Shown: piece by piece, positions 50,201 to 56,000 of the stretch | Numbering within the stretch: position 1 is the first letter of the stretch | Layout: every line of letters begins with the position of its first letter | Assembly (NCBI GenBank): GCA_964017045.1 | Contig: OZ024794.1 | Location: 53,916,608-53,980,607, forward strand | Direction: 5' to 3' | DNA length: 64,000 bases | Source: Omphiscola glabra | Lineage: Eukaryota > Mollusca > Gastropoda > Lymnaeidae | The notes under the pieces: model-generated | What the model saw: only the letters and a program-made list of their open reading frames with translations | Told to the model about the DNA's origin: nothing | Databases searched by the model: none | Made by a program: the position numbers and the translations under genes

Positions 50201-53023
50201 TTGCTGGGATCTGACACATAGAATTTTACACGGAAGTAGAAATCATATACAGGACCTGGAAAGAAATTCATGACATTTTTTTGCTATATTTCTCTCTTTC
50301 CCCCCTTTTTTTTTTGTGTTGACCAATTAAACTTTTATGGTGAAATTTTTTGTAAATTTTACTCAAAGTAGGCTTTGAAGATAGACTGGCGCTAAGAACC
50401 TTTTGAACTTTTATGTTGATCAACCAATACCTATGAGATGGACTACAAAAGTTAACCTTGGAAAAGTTTATTTCATTTTTTAAAAACTTGCTAATTTGAT
50501 CTTAAAAGAATAAGGAGAGGTGACTATCTTTCAGTTTTAGAAATACTTTGACAAATAATTATGTTTTCTGTGTGCAAGTTTTAAAAGTTATGCCAAATAT
50601 AAAGAAATAAACACAGAAATAAATAAGTAAATGAGGATAACGGCCATCCATAAATGATGTCACGCACAGTTTTTTTCACGCCCTCCATTTAAAAAAAAAC
50701 TCCATCCCACTTCCAATGTTTCTTCTAAGGGTTGCTGGTTCGTGTGCAAAATCATAAAGTTGTGTGCAAAGTTTTACTTTGCAGAGCTGTTAGAATGTAT
50801 TTTTATAAAAAATTTGCTGCGCGGATGCTCAAAACTGCTGCGCGGCATCTGTGAGGTAGCTGCGCGGCCGCGCACCTTAAAGGGAACATTGCCCACTTCG
50901 TGTGGTAGCCTCCCGCCCCCACATTTTGACCTTAATTCTCACAACTGTCATAGTTACTACTATAATGTTCCTGTTAACGTGACATCACATTGCTTAAACC
51001 CCCCCCCCCCCCCAAACCTTGTCACACATCCTCACAAAAATGTGACCCCTCCCACCCTAGATGCGTGACGTCGTTTTTGGACAGCAAACTGTGGGAAAGT
51101 TTAAAAATATAGTGAATCAACTAATCAATCAGCAAGAGGAAAAGAAAGTATTGAATTAGCAAGAGGAAACGGTTAATTTCCAAACTCATCATGATAAGCA
51201 AGATGGCATGTTAATTTACCCAAAATAAAGAGGATAAAAACAAAATTTAATCCTTTCAACTTTGATGTCAAACTTTTTTTTACTTCTGAGACCTTTTTTT
51301 TTTAGATTCAATCACTATGCGGGAGCGTGGGGGGGTGGATGGTGTGTTAGACCTACCCGAATAATGATTGTGCTTAGACTTAGGAGTAGCGTTACAGAGG
51401 GGGAGGGGGGAGAAAAAAATAATACATAAAATAATGTTGAAAATTAAAGAGACACATGGGGTCTTATTTTTTTGCAGTTTATCATTTTCAATTGGTGATA
51501 ATTGCAGGCAAATGTCTGGTTATGTATTTAAGCGACTTCTGTATTTCATATTGGTAGTTGCTTAGGCTGAAAATCCTGCTTCACAGAGATGTGTAGTTGA
51601 GAAAGGCAGCAATACAAATTTTGCTTCATCTGGCAAGATTTTTAATTAAGCGTGTAAATGCAGCAAAAACTTCTGTGGACTTAGGTGACGAAATGCAATA
51701 TTTAATTCACTTTTAATGTTAAATCTCATATTCCCCTGAGGTTCAGCTTAAGGTGAAGGCACAGATAACTGTTGGATGAATCGCTAAAAATCACAATGGT
51801 ACTGCGATGAAAATTCACTTTCAAGTGACTCCAAATTCTGATTTTTCTTTCTTATTTTTTTTTATTTTATTTTTTTATTTTATTCAATTTTTATTTATTT
51901 TATTATATTATTATGCCCCTGGGAAATGCACAAAAAGCCCTTCAGGCTCAGTAAAGCACAGGCTGGAAGCCACTGCACTAGATGTACTAAAAAAGATAAT
52001 AAGATTTATTGTGAGCACTTGACTAATAAACACCAATTTTGTTAAGCAAATTTAAATGTTTTTTAAAGGGCTTTGTTTGGTTTTTTTTATTTTAATAATG
52101 CATGTAAAGAACACTTACCTCTACATTGTTTCTTTATTGTTTTTAGGGGATCAAGCCATCTCTGAAAATATAAGTAAGCAAAGATTAAAGATGACTAGTA
52201 TATTCCTTTGAAAACTATTTATTATTATTTATATTGTGGCATTTTTTAATCTTTTAAAATAAATAAGAGTAAAAAATATTACCAAAGTGTCATCTCCCGG
52301 AGCCAAGTCCATATATTGGAGGCCAAAGTAATCCTTTTCAACAAGCTCTAAGTGTTCAAACACTTTTTCCAACAGTTGTTGAGCTTTGCCTCGTTTCTAG
52401 AACAAAAATTAAAAGGCAGCCAAGATGAATTCAATTAAAAAAATAAGTATAAACTTAAGCTTCAAGACAAGATTAAAAATTTGCTGTCCAAAAACTATTA
52501 ATTTTTAAATTCATTGCCAATATTTGTTGCTCAAGGTCCTCTGATATTCATATTCTTTGGGTGCCAAGCAAATAAATCTGTGAGGTTTCCCTGGGCAAGG
52601 GAGCTGGGGTAAAACACAACCCCTGAGAAAGGAAAAAAGCATTTATGCTGCGGAAGCAAATTTAAACTTATAGTCAGTACACTTATGGCCAGAGGTCCAC
52701 TACATTTTGGTATAAATACATTCCCCACCTAATACCAAATCCAAAATTATAATTTTTTAGGGATGCATCCAAATGCTTGAAAATTGAGTAATTGTGGTTA
52801 AAAGTACTTCTTCAATATTTGCATGTATTCAAATAAAATAAAATTTGAATTATGTTTTTAATGTAAAATAAAGACACCAACTAACATCTACTTCAAAGGT
52901 CTCCACTGTGTCATCCAGAAAGTGGACAGCACAGTTAACAGCCTTGGGTGTGCGGTCCTGAATATGCGCCATTTCCGACGCTCGCACATTATAACTACCG
53001 CCGGAGACCAGTTTTATGGACAT
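702..53023 (-). CDS. PTPN4: FERM-PDZ protein tyrosine phosphatase (PTPN4/PTPN3-like), whole multi-exon gene
   Basis: Complete coding gene, joined by eye from 26 exons (listed separately) with GT-AG junctions and consistent phases; the sum is 2847 bases, 948 residues plus TGA. Domain order is FERM (about residues 20-330), FERM-adjacent segment (330-375), Ser/Thr/Asn-rich linker (375-530), PDZ (about 540-628), conserved connector, PTP domain (about 690-930). The catalytic Cys is near residue 875 in [11 protein letters not shown] and the general acid Asp near 843 in WPDHGVPD, so the enzyme should be active. Family members are cytosolic phosphatases held at the membrane cortex by FERM; PDZ binds C-terminal peptides of receptors and channels. 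Vertebrates have two paralogs (PTPN3, PTPN4); an invertebrate copy probably predates that split, so the symbol marks the family and not strict orthology. Introns range from about 0.2 to 21 kb. An extra 113-codon exon at 8330-8668 may lengthen the linker. Confidence 0.95.
740..1115 (-). other. Intron before the last exon
   Basis: 376 bases of AT-rich sequence with T-runs. I see no repeat or RNA gene in it. Confidence 0.85.
1116..1161 (-). CDS. PTPN4: PTP exon, end of catalytic domain (Q-loop partner helix)
   Basis: A 46-base exon encoding [15 protein letters not shown], with acceptor ttatttcag and donor gtaact. With the previous exon's QTS it completes the Q-loop motif QTSSQY, whose Gln positions water for hydrolysis of the phosphocysteine. 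It is too short for ordinary ORF listing. Confidence 0.93.
1162..1604 (-). other. Intron within PTP domain
   Basis: 443 bases, strongly AT-rich with A- and T-runs (for example near 1387 and 1492). Nothing else is visible. Confidence 0.85.
1605..1740 (-). CDS. PTPN4: PTP exon carrying the signature-loop arginine
   Basis: 136 bases, acceptor attattag, donor gtaagt. It encodes [20 protein letters not shown] followed by [26 protein letters not shown]. With the upstream TGC it completes [10 protein letters not shown], the phosphate-binding loop with its catalytic Arg. It is close to identical to the human proteins in this core. Confidence 0.97.
1972..2312 (-). CDS. PTPN4: PTP exon with WPD loop and catalytic cysteine
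   Basis: 341 bases, acceptor tttttccag, donor gtatta. It starts [20 protein letters not shown] and includes KCHQYWP, the general-acid loop [16 protein letters not shown], and ends at VVHC with the nucleophilic Cys codon TGC at the splice site. The exon join splits the Ser codon of HCS. Confidence 0.97.
2313..2817 (-). other. Intron within PTP domain with retroposon-like insert
   Basis: 505 bases. The middle (about 2440-2592) looks like an inserted short repeat ending in an (AAT)n run, listed separately; the rest is AT-rich intron. Confidence 0.8.
2440..2592 (+). mobile_element. Possible SINE-like retroposon tail with hairpin and (AAT)n
   Basis: A GC-rich island in an AT-rich intron holds a perfect 8-base inverted repeat, AGCGCGGT (2523-2530) and ACCGCGCT (2553-2560), with a nested AGCC/GGCT pair. 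It runs into GCTATATAAG and an (AAT)n tail. A GC-rich hairpin followed by a simple tail suits the 3' end of a short retroposon, but no tRNA-like head or target duplication was found. Confidence 0.4.
2818..2901 (-). CDS. PTPN4: PTP exon (QGPLPNT motif)
   Basis: 84 bases, phase 0 at both ends, acceptor cacatcag, donor gtatac. It encodes [20 protein letters not shown] followed by NTCNDFWQ, the conserved PTP core segment QGP...FW. Confidence 0.96.
3056..3123 (-). CDS. PTPN4: PTP exon (DYINANF motif)
   Basis: 68 bases, acceptor ttgtttag, donor gtgagt. It encodes [20 protein letters not shown] followed by FVN, the second conserved motif of PTP domains. Confidence 0.96.
3355..3445 (-). CDS. PTPN4: PTP exon with substrate-recognition (KNRY) loop
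   Basis: 91 bases, acceptor atttcttcag, donor gtaagt. It encodes [20 protein letters not shown] then [10 protein letters not shown]. The KNRY loop sets the depth of the phosphotyrosine pocket. Confidence 0.96.
3446..3913 (-). other. Intron with a GC-richer island
   Basis: 468 bases. A GC-richer stretch at about 3740-3870 stands out from the AT-rich surroundings; it shares the words 'gcgaaatctttc' and nearby text with 22640-22660, suggesting an old dispersed repeat fragment. Confidence 0.5.
3914..4071 (-). CDS. PTPN4: PDZ-to-PTP connector exon
   Basis: 158 bases, acceptor ctattttag, donor gtaaat. It encodes [20 protein letters not shown], then a helix-like segment [20 protein letters not shown] before FE. 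It aligns with the conserved human connector containing EPDFQYIPE and TQFDQLY. The connector relays PDZ control of phosphatase activity in PTPN4. Confidence 0.95.
4072..4709 (-). other. Intron between PDZ and connector
   Basis: 638 bases, AT-rich. A 71-codon open frame at 4204-4419 is low-complexity and lacks homology I recognise. Nothing else is seen. Confidence 0.85.
4710..4779 (-). CDS. PTPN4: PDZ exon, C-terminal part
   Basis: 70 bases, acceptor tgtttcag, donor gtattt. It encodes [20 protein letters not shown] then RPN, the last helix and strand of the PDZ fold; human has VVLFIKA...GELMLLVRPN. Confidence 0.95.
5038..5181 (-). CDS. PTPN4: PDZ exon, central part
   Basis: 144 bases, phase 0 at both ends, acceptor tattgacag, donor gtatgc. 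It encodes [20 protein letters not shown], then [20 protein letters not shown] and [22 protein letters not shown] is a diagnostic PDZ stretch. Confidence 0.97.
5182..5820 (-). other. Intron within PDZ
   Basis: 639 bases of AT-rich sequence; no repeat unit, hairpin or RNA gene recognised. Confidence 0.85.
5821..5910 (-). CDS. PTPN4: PDZ exon, N-terminal part with carboxylate-binding loop
   Basis: 90 bases, phase 0 at both ends, acceptor tgatttcag, donor gtaaat. It encodes [20 protein letters not shown] then [14 protein letters not shown] is the carboxylate-binding loop of the peptide groove. Phase 0 at the start lets it join the exon at 19071-19245 or the optional exon at 8330. Confidence 0.96.
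6192..6494. repeat. 75-bp tandem repeat, about 4 copies
   Basis: The unit starts tttaagcttgtcactg and recurs at 6192, about 6262, 6337 and 6412, with a final partial copy. The first copy lacks about seven bases (gaaaatg). Because 75 is divisible by three, both strands show long open frames; these are artefacts. Confidence 0.95.
8173..8202. repeat. (TA)n microsatellite
   Basis: About 14 uninterrupted TA units. Confidence 0.95.
8330..8668 (-). CDS. PTPN4: Possible optional linker exon of the phosphatase
   Basis: An open frame on the minus strand ends at KLPHNKHI directly before a perfect donor (GTAAGTATAG). Phase-0 acceptors could be the AG at 8669-8670 (113 codons) or the better pyrimidine-preceded AG at 8552-8553 (74 codons). 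Either keeps the frame from the 19.1 kb exon to the PDZ exon. The peptide is His/Gln/Lys-rich, with recurring HQV motifs (HQVG, YQVG, HQVE, HQVD), and resembles nothing known to me. Without it the protein is already of usual family length, so it may be cassette-spliced, or the frame may come from a mobile element. Confidence 0.45.
9018..9128. repeat. 19-bp tandem repeat, about 6 copies
   Basis: The word tttagatagc recurs at 9041, 9060, 9079 and onward every 19 bases, with minor variation (gcaccca/gcacgca). Confidence 0.93.
9802..9817. repeat. Poly-C tract
   Basis: Uninterrupted run of C; another lies at about 9580-9588. Confidence 0.9.
10002..10229 (-). pseudogene. Orphan protein-like segment, weak aminotransferase resemblance
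   Basis: A minus-strand frame of 75 codons contains [20 protein letters not shown] and [12 protein letters not shown]. The pattern N-x-[VI]-R-L-S followed by a charged helix resembles the C-terminus of class I/II PLP-dependent aminotransferases, judged by eye only. No flanking exons were found, and it lies inside a phosphatase intron, so it may be a retroposed remnant or chance. Confidence 0.25.
11313..11353. repeat. Compound poly-G and (GA)n tract
   Basis: A G run passes into about ten GA units and then a short G run. Confidence 0.95.
11401..11750. repeat. 50-bp minisatellite, 7 copies
   Basis: The unit beginning ccagcatagcagctgtgatc starts at 11401, 11451, 11501 and so on to 11701. Copies differ by a few substitutions, and ggccagtgat and ggcctgtgat alternate between copies. 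Confidence 0.97.
11987..12259. repeat. 31-bp minisatellite, about 9 copies
   Basis: The unit atcaaaccacactgtcgtgg plus atgatgggttt is nearly invariant. It begins about 240 bases after the 50-bp array. Confidence 0.97.
12468..12484. repeat. Poly-G tract
   Basis: Long G run, broken only at its edge, followed by gagagaagg. Confidence 0.9.
14117..14435. mobile_element. Non-autonomous hAT-like element (319 bp) with perfect 8-bp target duplication
   Basis: The left end reads CAGGGGTCCTCAAAAT and the reverse complement of the right end reads CATGGGTACTCAAACT (13 of 16 match). It is flanked on both sides by the same 8 bases, atatagaa (14109-14116 and 14436-14443). CAG-type ends with 8-bp duplications are the hallmark of hAT transposons. 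No transposase frame is present, so it is a MITE. Confidence 0.88.
17397..17426. repeat. G-rich and GA-rich simple repeat
   Basis: Short purine-only run of G and GA/GC units. Confidence 0.8.
18469..18649. mobile_element. hAT-like MITE, CAGAGGCGTAGC family, copy 1
   Basis: The left end is CAGAGGCGTTGC; the right end read backwards is CAGAGGCGTAGC. Flanks tgtggggg and tgtaggga match at 6 of 8 positions, as for a decayed 8-bp target duplication. The interior shares several words with the copy at 25830 in the opposite orientation (aaacccatta, ctggcgccc). Confidence 0.75.
19071..19245 (-). CDS. PTPN4: Linker exon
   Basis: 175 bases, acceptor ttccttcacag, donor gtgagt. The split codon GA|T joins the 40.3 kb exon, giving [20 protein letters not shown], then Asn/Ser/Gly-rich sequence, ending [12 protein letters not shown]. 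It lies in the disordered region between FERM and PDZ, which is poorly conserved in the family; assignment rests on phase, splice sites and lack of stops. Confidence 0.82.
19586..19680. mobile_element. Short relic of the CAGAGGCGTAGC MITE family
   Basis: The right end reads gctacgcctctg, as in the other family copies. Flanks atgtcatt and atgtcatc match at 7 of 8. The left end has diverged from the family start, so this is a decayed or internally deleted copy. Confidence 0.5.
19781..20318. repeat. 30-bp minisatellite, about 18 copies of two unit types
   Basis: Every unit contains cagctctaccac. One type continues aatgtatggcacagtctc, the other a(a/t)tgtgtgt(g/c)atagtatc. The copies are arranged in blocks by type. 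Because 30 is divisible by three, all frames on both strands stay open for 180 to 230 codons, which mimics genes. Confidence 0.97.
22526..22543. repeat. Poly-C tract
   Basis: Uninterrupted run of about 18 C. Confidence 0.9.
23082..23102. repeat. (CT)n microsatellite
   Basis: About ten CT units. Confidence 0.9.
23505..24060. repeat. GC-rich dispersed repeat, copy A
   Basis: GC-rich block in an AT-rich intron. At its left is a (CTTA)n run (about 23506-23538), which on the minus strand would be an (AAGT)n tail. It shares 'gacgccctctaa', 'gcagctggga', 'gttgcctaggagcag' and 'ctcatatccat' with copies B and C. No intact protein is encoded. Confidence 0.7.
24100..24605 (+). repeat. GC-rich dispersed repeat, copy B
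   Basis: It shares with copy C, in the same order, 'ctcatt.gga/aatggcgtc', 'gggccgtcga', a pair of RP-S/A-F-like blocks, and 'gggacgaaacggttgcctag'. Frames [12 protein letters not shown] here and [12 protein letters not shown] in copy C are related, but both are interrupted and proline-rich; coding status is unproven. Confidence 0.75.
25288..25371. repeat. 19-bp tandem repeat, 4 to 5 copies
   Basis: The unit acacagcttactaatgaat is almost perfectly repeated. Confidence 0.95.
25830..25982. mobile_element. hAT-like MITE, CAGAGGCGTAGC family, copy 2
   Basis: It starts CAGAGGCGTAGCTAGAGTGT; the reverse complement of the right end is CTAAGGCGTATC. Flanks tgtgcagc and cgtgcatc match at 6 of 8. Interior words match copy 1 on the opposite strand. 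Confidence 0.72.
26027..26203. repeat. 35-bp tandem repeat, about 5 copies
   Basis: The unit contains attacatatta and gtaagtgg(t/c)atcagttata. Spacing is 35 bases, with a slightly expanded last copy. Confidence 0.93.
28325..28915 (-). repeat. GC-rich dispersed repeat, copy C (inverted)
   Basis: The reverse complement aligns with copy B from 'ctcattgg' through 'gggacgaaacggttgcctag', then continues 'ctcatatccatc' as in copy A, plus an extra GC-rich 200 bases. Frames of 90 to 131 codons exist on both strands but are low-complexity. Confidence 0.75.
29452..29925. repeat. 33-bp minisatellite, about 14 copies
   Basis: The unit cattgttacaacttcacccc plus atcctacttgcta recurs with small changes (tgttac/tgtcac, tccta/tccca, acattg/actttg). 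A unit divisible by three yields open frames of 150 to 165 codons rich in Leu and Pro; I treat these as artefacts. Confidence 0.97.
31988..33246. repeat. 17-bp minisatellite, about 74 copies (1.26 kb)
   Basis: The unit is gtagaccaggtatactt. Variants include tatttat for tatactt, acactt, and agatat for aggtat, and they occur in recurring groups. Because 17 is not divisible by three, each frame cycles through a 17-residue peptide (for example [17 protein letters not shown]) on the minus strand with no stops. Confidence 0.98.
35250..35275. repeat. Poly-T tract
   Basis: Uninterrupted run of about 25 T; on the minus strand it is a poly-A that could be an old retroposon tail. Confidence 0.9.
36398..36414. 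repeat. Poly-C tract
   Basis: Run of about 16 C. Confidence 0.9.
37187..37460. repeat. Degenerate 21-bp G-rich minisatellite
   Basis: Units close to gatgggcttcgggtggggaa recur, clearest at 37265-37330, and decay toward both ends. The plus strand is G-rich with many GGG triplets. Confidence 0.88.
39551..39700. repeat. 49-bp tandem repeat, 3 copies
   Basis: The unit starts tgacagatatgggctatggc, at 39551, 39600 and 39649, and is nearly identical. Confidence 0.95.
40337..40636 (-). CDS. PTPN4: Linker exon after FERM-adjacent region
   Basis: 300 bases, acceptor aatctctctag, donor gtaagt. It starts with the conserved RSPSK (human ARSPSKPL), then [20 protein letters not shown] and a Ser/Thr/Asn tract with AGC/ACC repeats. 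The tract is probably disordered and a length-variable site. Confidence 0.93.
40637..42642 (-). other. Intron with long poly-G
   Basis: 2.0 kb, AT-rich, including a 23-base G run at about 41822-41844. No exon-like segment was found. Confidence 0.8.
41822..41844. repeat. Poly-G tract
   Basis: Uninterrupted run of about 23 G, the longest in the window. Confidence 0.95.
42643..42711 (-). CDS. PTPN4: FERM-adjacent (FA) exon
   Basis: 69 bases, acceptor ttgttgcag, donor gtaggc. It encodes [20 protein letters not shown] then PFS; human has CGRTEVQSVQYGKEKANKDRVF. The FA region adjusts FERM function. Confidence 0.95.
42712..44423 (-). other. Intron in the FERM-adjacent region
   Basis: 1.7 kb, AT-rich, no tandem repeat or MITE recognised. 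Confidence 0.8.
44424..44584 (-). CDS. PTPN4: FERM F3-lobe exon
   Basis: 161 bases, acceptor ttttttcag, donor gtaggt. It encodes [20 protein letters not shown], then [14 protein letters not shown] and [12 protein letters not shown]. [14 protein letters not shown] is the signature of the FERM C-lobe and is almost identical in human PTPN4. Confidence 0.97.
44585..47688 (-). other. Intron in the FERM F3 lobe
   Basis: 3.1 kb, AT-rich. It holds a 20-bp direct repeat (gtcaaaaaatggaacgcacc, about 45642-45681), a C run near 45820 and possibly an end of the GCGTAGC MITE family near 46066. The open frames at 47025-47472 are AT-driven. Confidence 0.75.
47689..47736 (-). CDS. PTPN4: 48-base micro-exon inserted in FERM F3
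   Basis: Acceptor ggtgtttcag, donor gtaaaa. It encodes [16 protein letters not shown], phase 0 on both sides. Skipping it joins RRE to NEPVEN, which restores the human spacing (KELHESRETLLGFN), so it is an insertion relative to human and a good candidate for alternative splicing. The peptide is acidic and polar, fitting a surface loop. Confidence 0.78.
47737..48079 (-). other. Short intron
   Basis: 343 bases, AT-rich; nothing recognised. Confidence 0.85.
48080..48140 (-). CDS. PTPN4: FERM F3-lobe exon
   Basis: 61 bases, acceptor taattttcag, donor gtatgt. It encodes [20 protein letters not shown]; human has [20 protein letters not shown]. Confidence 0.97.
48141..48532 (-). other. Short intron
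   Basis: 392 bases, AT-rich; nothing recognised. Confidence 0.85.
48533..48621 (-). CDS. PTPN4: FERM F3-lobe exon
   Basis: 89 bases, acceptor taatcatcag, donor gtaagt. It encodes [20 protein letters not shown] then [10 protein letters not shown], the start of the PH-like lobe. Confidence 0.96.
48734..48821 (-). CDS. PTPN4: FERM F2-lobe exon
   Basis: 88 bases, acceptor ctgttatgcag, donor gtaagt. It encodes [20 protein letters not shown] then YGVDLHNAR; the pattern AExxFLxxAxxLExYGV is typical of FERM M-lobes. Confidence 0.96.
48996..49219. mobile_element. Foldback MITE with long internally repeated inverted arms
   Basis: The left arm (about 48996-49060) begins CCGGAAATTTGATCGAAAG; the right arm (about 49141-49219) ends with its reverse complement, CTTTCGATCAAATTTCCGG. 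Each arm repeats a GGAAA-TTTGAT word two or three times. There is no coding capacity. I could not fix the target duplication; a TA is possible. Confidence 0.75.
49062..49357. repeat. 296-bp tandem duplication, first member, with truncated exon copy
   Basis: 49062-49357 and 49358-49653 are about 99% identical (two differences noted). The segment spans half of the foldback element through the 3' portion of the FERM exon (copy 49266-49357). The copied exon part keeps its donor but lacks an acceptor and the first 29 or so bases, so it should not be spliced in. Confidence 0.93.
49562..49682 (-). CDS. PTPN4: FERM F2-lobe exon
   Basis: 121 bases, acceptor tttttcag, donor gtatta. It encodes (S)[18 protein letters not shown], then [20 protein letters not shown]; human has SELGDYD...FIPNQPQDFEKEIAKLH. 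This is the functional member of the duplicated pair because it alone has the acceptor. Confidence 0.97.
49796..49893 (-). CDS. PTPN4: FERM F2-lobe exon
   Basis: 98 bases, acceptor gtgtttcag, donor gtgagt. It encodes [20 protein letters not shown] then [12 protein letters not shown]; human has YQYFLQIKQDILTGRLPC. Confidence 0.97.
50180..50255 (-). CDS. PTPN4: FERM F1/F2 exon
   Basis: 76 bases, acceptor tttctttccag, donor gtattt. It encodes [20 protein letters not shown] then EEYT; human has NFRVKFFVSDPNKLQEEYT. Confidence 0.97.
50256..52118 (-). other. Intron in FERM F1/F2
   Basis: 1.86 kb. A small GC-rich patch rich in gctgcgcgg lies at about 50815-50875 and a C run at 51000-51014. Otherwise AT-rich, with nothing recognised. 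Confidence 0.8.
52119..52161 (-). CDS. PTPN4: FERM F1-lobe exon
   Basis: 43 bases, acceptor tattttcag, donor gtaagt. It encodes [14 protein letters not shown]; human has RWLDPNKPIRKQLKR. Confidence 0.96.
52283..52396 (-). CDS. PTPN4: FERM F1-lobe exon
   Basis: 114 bases, phase 0 at both ends, acceptor ttgttctag, donor gtaata. It encodes [20 protein letters not shown] then [18 protein letters not shown]. LxxVFxHLxLxExDYFGL is a classic FERM F1 motif. Confidence 0.97.
52397..52885 (-). other. Intron in FERM F1
   Basis: 489 bases, AT-rich; nothing recognised. Confidence 0.85.
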
Positions 53024-53034
53024 GGCTCCCTGCT
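52886..53034 (-). CDS. PTPN4: First coding exon (start codon 53021-53023)
   Basis: Acceptor tttactttcag, 11 untranslated bases, then GCCATGT with a good initiation context (G at -3), donor gttagt. The protein starts [20 protein letters not shown] and continues to [16 protein letters not shown]. Human PTPN4 has YNVRASE at the same point. No earlier ATG lies in the exon. CDS part is 52886-53023. Confidence 0.95.
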
Positions 53035-56000
53035 CTGAAAGTAAAGGAAAATCATCATTAAATAGAAAGAAAATTTTGTTTCCGGTAATTACTTTTTAAA
53101 TGCACACAAGGTTAATTAATCTGATACCGCATTTATTAAAGTGGACAAGGCTTACAACTATCAGGGTGATGTGTAATTTTATCATTTACTCAGATTTTAT
53201 CATTTGGAGACAGTTATAAAATGTATCAAGTGCAGTAAAATATTATCTCATTTTAACGCATCCAACAATAAGTTGTGAACTGATAACAATAGATATATTT
53301 TTTTAAATATTTCAGATTGTCTTAAATCATTAGCCAAGTTGATTCATTTAGATTTAAGTTACTTCTGTATGCATCAGCAAATTATTCACCTTACATGAAT
53401 AAGTGTGATGGATTTTTTCATAATCTATTTCTTTAACATACCTTATTTTCTTATCAACAAATTATAAGTTATAAGCAATGCCTTTGGGGGCTTTAAAAAA
53501 TAAAAGAACATTGTAACCGGGCAACATATTCATTAACATAATACATCTAAATAATCTAAATAATTAACCCTTAATGCAGAATTTTAGGCTATGAAAATTT
53601 GGCAGCATTTTATCATTAAAATTTAGAACTTATACTAAAGCTATGACAATAAGTGCTAAAAAAATGAAGAACCTGAAACTGTTATTTGAATAAGATTAGA
53701 AAAGGAAATTACAGAGCAATGGCTCAAGGAGTGAATGGCAAATTAACATTACAGGCGTATTCAAATAAAATCATTAAAATGAAATATTTGGGGAATGAAT
53801 CAAATTTTTTTAACAAAACAACCCAATAGTTTTGTTTAAATCATTAAAAGTCACAAGGCCATATCTCATGCAAGTAGCTTCTGAACTGAGAAGATGACCA
53901 GTTTCCCTGGAGTGATGCATCCTTTGGGAAATAAAAAAAAAATGATTTGGCTGGATAAATTTGACACATAAAAATGTCAAGATCTTGATTAGTGCAATGT
54001 TAAAACTGACACTATGTCTAACTGGATTTCATGAACATTGTATTTTATTATTATTAATAAAACTGGTATATAGTTTGCTTATTTATATTATTATAACTGT
54101 TATACAATTGTTATATCTGTATTAGATCAATAAAATCCTGCTTTTATGTCATGCTAACTTGCAATTTACAAATAAACTATTTATCATCAACAGGAAATGT
54201 GTTCAAACTCTTTTTCTGTCAGGAGATCATGTTGAAAATGTGTGACTACACTAATGCTTATGTCAACCACATGAGAGAGAAAAAAAAAGTACCTATACAC
54301 TAACTGGAAAGAAATAACACCTACAGAACTCTACATTTTCTTTTCCTTACTTATATACATGAACCTAATTCCATGCAGTTGTGCTACTGTTTTGAAAAGA
54401 AAAGAGCATCAGACTGTAATGGTTATGAAATGTTTGAAATTTGAAAAACATACTGCGTAAGTGAAATAAATGTTTATTGTTAGGTTTTTTTTCTTTCTTA
54501 CAATATATTGGTTGTGTAAAAAATGTTTAAATGTGAAATCATTTTCACACTTCAATCATGATTGAAAGAAAAAACACAATCATTTTCAATCACATTTTAT
54601 AAAATATGAGTCCCCATTCATTTTCGAACAATTAAATATGTTACTTGATATGTATTAATTAGCTACTCTTTTTATGGTATCCCATTATGTGAGATGACCT
54701 TAATTAACAAATTAAAACATAAAAACCATTGGACTGCACAGAGTTAACAGCTTGATTTCAGTTCAGGACAACCACAAGGACTGCCTTCATTAAAATAAGG
54801 CGCTGATTAAAACTAATTGCTTCATTTCGCACCCCATAAAAATGACTGCACCTTTATCACTGAATTTAAACCCTTTATTTTTCCAAATTCTTTATAGACT
54901 CCTTCTAACTTTCATATAAAAGCAGAACAATTATGAAAATATATAGTGACCCCAACTAATAAAATAAGCTGAGAAAGCTTTACTGAAAGTCATATCCATC
55001 AAATGCTTGGCCTAGTGACTAGACTTTTCAATAAATAAAAAAATAACTTTGAAGTTCAGAAGCCATCATTTTGTGACACATAAATTCTAGAATACAGGGG
55101 TCTTGCTATTACTGTCCCTTCAGTCCAGGAGTTAACAATGTATGAAATTGCCAACCATCTCTATAGGCCCTTATTAAGTAAAGATATGGATTATTTGTAT
55201 TTGAGATTCAGAGCTTTAAAAATAACTGCTTTTTGATTTTTGAATATGGCATTTCTTTACAAAAATAAAAGACCCAAAAGAGAAAATGAAACAAATAAAC
55301 TTTGTAAAGCTTTTTCATTCCATTAAAATATTTTGGTTATAGTCCATTTAAGAAAACAGCCACAGTACATTACCCTCAGCCAGGGCTTTTGGGGGCATGA
55401 GGCACAGCCAAAAGAGGGGCTACTAGCCTTTTATAATATGTGTACATCTGACTTGGTGCATAATAATTTATCCTTGCCTCTTTTGTATTTTGCCTTTCTC
55501 AAATGTTAAGTCAGTGGTTCTCAACCTTCTTAATGCCGCTACTATTTAACACAGCTCCCGTGTTCAGGCGACCCCAACTACAAAATTATTATCCTTGCCG
55601 CTTCATAACTGTAGAGTATGTGTTATCCGATAGTCTGAAGCGACCCCTATAAAAGGGTTGTTCGACCCCCAAAGGTTGAGTACCGCTGTGTTAAGTGGTT
55701 TCTTTTTTTTTTCATTTTTTTATGTCTCTTTGTTAGTCAGTTATGTAAAATAAAATAAAATGTTCAAATATTATGAAAGTATGAAATTGAATGCAAAATT
55801 GGGTGAGGAGGTAAACTAAGGAACCCTGACTTGAAATAAACCTGTATACATAGAACTATCTTCTGTATACATAGAACTATCTTAAACGAATCAGGCTTCT
55901 TTACCTTATTACAGCAAGAACTAAATAAAAGATAAGACCTTAACCCTAACAAAGAACTAGAAATGTATATTTTCCCCTGAGCACAGGTATATCCTAGGCA